A stretch of 6,360 bases of DNA from Oligoflexia bacterium (GTDB lineage Bacteria > Bdellovibrionota > UBA1018). Made by a program: the position numbers and the translations under genes. Under the pieces are notes generated by a model that saw only the letters and a list, made by a program, of their open reading frames with translations, did not search any database and was not told the origin of the DNA. The stretch is from positions 1-6,360 of the forward strand of contig JANXTV010000268.1 of assembly GCA_025352185.1 (NCBI GenBank). Reading direction: 5' to 3'. Position 1 is the stretch's first letter. Each line of letters starts with the position of its first letter. Positions 5,593 through 6,360 of the stretch are shown here, piece after piece.

Positions 5593-6360
5593 TCAGTCCT
5601 TTTTTACGCAGGTCATGAGGTCAATCCAGATGCGCTGCGACGCTCCCCGGTGCTCCCCGTTTTGTTCGCGCCAGCTCTGCCGAACTGCGGGTGAAACTTG
5701 CCCTTTGAAAAACTCGAAGAGCGAAGAAAGGGAGTGTCCGCCTCCCCGCCTCTCCATAATTATTAGCTGACCCTGTTTTTCGAGGATCGATATTTCATCG
5801 AACTTCTGTCTACCGTTCGGCCCTCCGACGAGGGGTAGCCCGTAAATCGCGGGTTCGATCGTACTGTGAATGGAGGAACCGAAGCCGCCACCCACCCAAG
5901 CGAGGTCCATTTGAGAATAGAGTTCGGCGAGAAATCCGATTTCGTCGACGAGTACGGCGATGCGACCCGCGGGACGAATGCGTTCCTCTCGGTTCGTCCG
6001 GATCGGCGTCCATCCCCGTTCGCGCAGTAAAATTTCAATTTCGGAAATCGACCGCGGTGAAGTTTTATGCGGGACGACCCAGAGGGTACCCGAAAAACCC
6101 TTCGACGGGGCCGTCGAGTATTCGCCCGCTTGTTCAAGGACGTCCGTATTCCAGGCGCTTCCGACAACGATCCAGGGGCGCGGGAGATCTGCGAATTCCT
6201 TCGCGAGCTCGTCGACCCGAGGGTGCGTCGTTTCGCTTCGTTTAAAGACCCGGTCCCAGCGGGGATCCGAGCCCAGACGAATGACCGAGGTCGGAAACGC
6301 GCGAAGTAAACCCGCCTGGTTCTCGGGGTCGAAGCTAAAGAAATGAAGCTCGGGTACCCG
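5593..6360 (-). CDS. waaA: 3-deoxy-D-manno-octulosonic acid (KDO) transferase, C-terminal part
   Basis: The enzyme (also called KdtA) transfers KDO from CMP-KDO to the lipid A precursor at the inner membrane, the first step of lipopolysaccharide core assembly. I translated the open frame by hand from the right edge: 255 residues are present and the N-terminus is outside the window. In this numbering, GSDPRWDRV (30-38) matches the family's G(D/N)xRFDRV block. GSAWNTD (67-73) matches GSTWxxD, and WVVPHKT (94-100) matches the (I/V)xPHE region. VDEIGFLAELYSQMDLAWVGGGFGSSIH (138-165), then E169-P170 and YGLPL, gives the diagnostic C-terminal nucleotide-binding domain. The GGGFG-x-x-IH form is like that of Bacteroidota and some delta-type groups rather than the enterobacterial GGSL form. 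The gene ends with TGA at 5593, 191 bp before the Kal-like gene. In-frame ATGs such as 5910 are internal and not true starts. Confidence 0.93.
   Translation of the reverse strand, partial: RVPELHFFSFDPENQAGLLRAFPTSVIRLGSDPRWDRVFKRSETTHPRVDELAKEFADLPRPWIVVGSAWNTDVLEQAGEYSTAPSKGFSGTLWVVPHKTSPRSISEIEILLRERGWTPIRTNREERIRPAGRIAVLVDEIGFLAELYSQMDLAWVGGGFGSSIHSTIEPAIYGLPLVGGPNGRQKFDEISILEKQGQLIIMERRGGGHSLSSLFEFFKGQVSPAVRQSWREQNGEHRGASQRIWIDLMTCVKKD

Noticed and set aside
5515..5600. tRNA-like stretch (GTGGCTAAAGC, TTCGAA) between waaA and the Kal-like gene
   Set aside because: No acceptor stem, T-arm or anticodon arm can be closed on either strand; the similarity is limited to short words.

Overview
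All the genes I can support lie on the minus strand and are packed as in a bacterial operon. The host looks like a Gram-negative bacterium with a KDO-type lipopolysaccharide: there is a KDO transferase and an exported protein that begins what looks like an outer-membrane barrel. A Bdellovibrionota-like (delta-type) predator or relative is my best guess, based on the style of the outer-membrane protein, the Flp/class III pilin and the non-enterobacterial form of the KDO transferase. That placement is an inference. Base composition is moderately GC-rich, and I see no phage, transposon or CRISPR feature.

Layout in the direction of transcription (right to left): (1) 6360-5593, the C-terminal part of a KDO transferase (waaA/kdtA), cut by the window edge. 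(2) A 191-bp gap holding a 20-bp tandem repeat, a T-tract and a small hairpin. (3) 5401-4928, a hotdog-fold protein of the 3-aminobutyryl-CoA ammonia-lyase (Kal) family. (4) 4928-3528, a divergent FAD/NAD(P)-binding oxidoreductase-like protein whose ATG overlaps the Kal stop (TAATG). (5) 3498-2545, a family 4 glycosyltransferase with a TTG start and a strong ribosome binding site. (6) 2548-1217, adenylosuccinate lyase purB, joined to the glycosyltransferase by an ATGA overlap. (7) 1199-969, a 76-residue class III/Flp-type prepilin, 17 bp after purB. (8) A 289-bp intergenic stretch with a plausible sigma70-type promoter and inverted repeats. (9) 679-1, an exported protein with a signal peptide, a charged helical segment, an Ala/Pro-rich linker and the start of a probable outer-membrane beta-barrel, cut by the left edge.

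Genes 3 to 7 look like one translationally coupled transcription unit that mixes CoA chemistry, an orphan redox protein, sugar transfer, purine synthesis and a pilin. No obvious common pathway links them. The unexplained pair is Kal-like plus FAD-like: the other lysine-fermentation genes are absent from the window. The least explained non-coding element is the 20-bp repeat upstream of that pair. I did not find a clearly new multi-gene system. The findings below are leads of modest strength.
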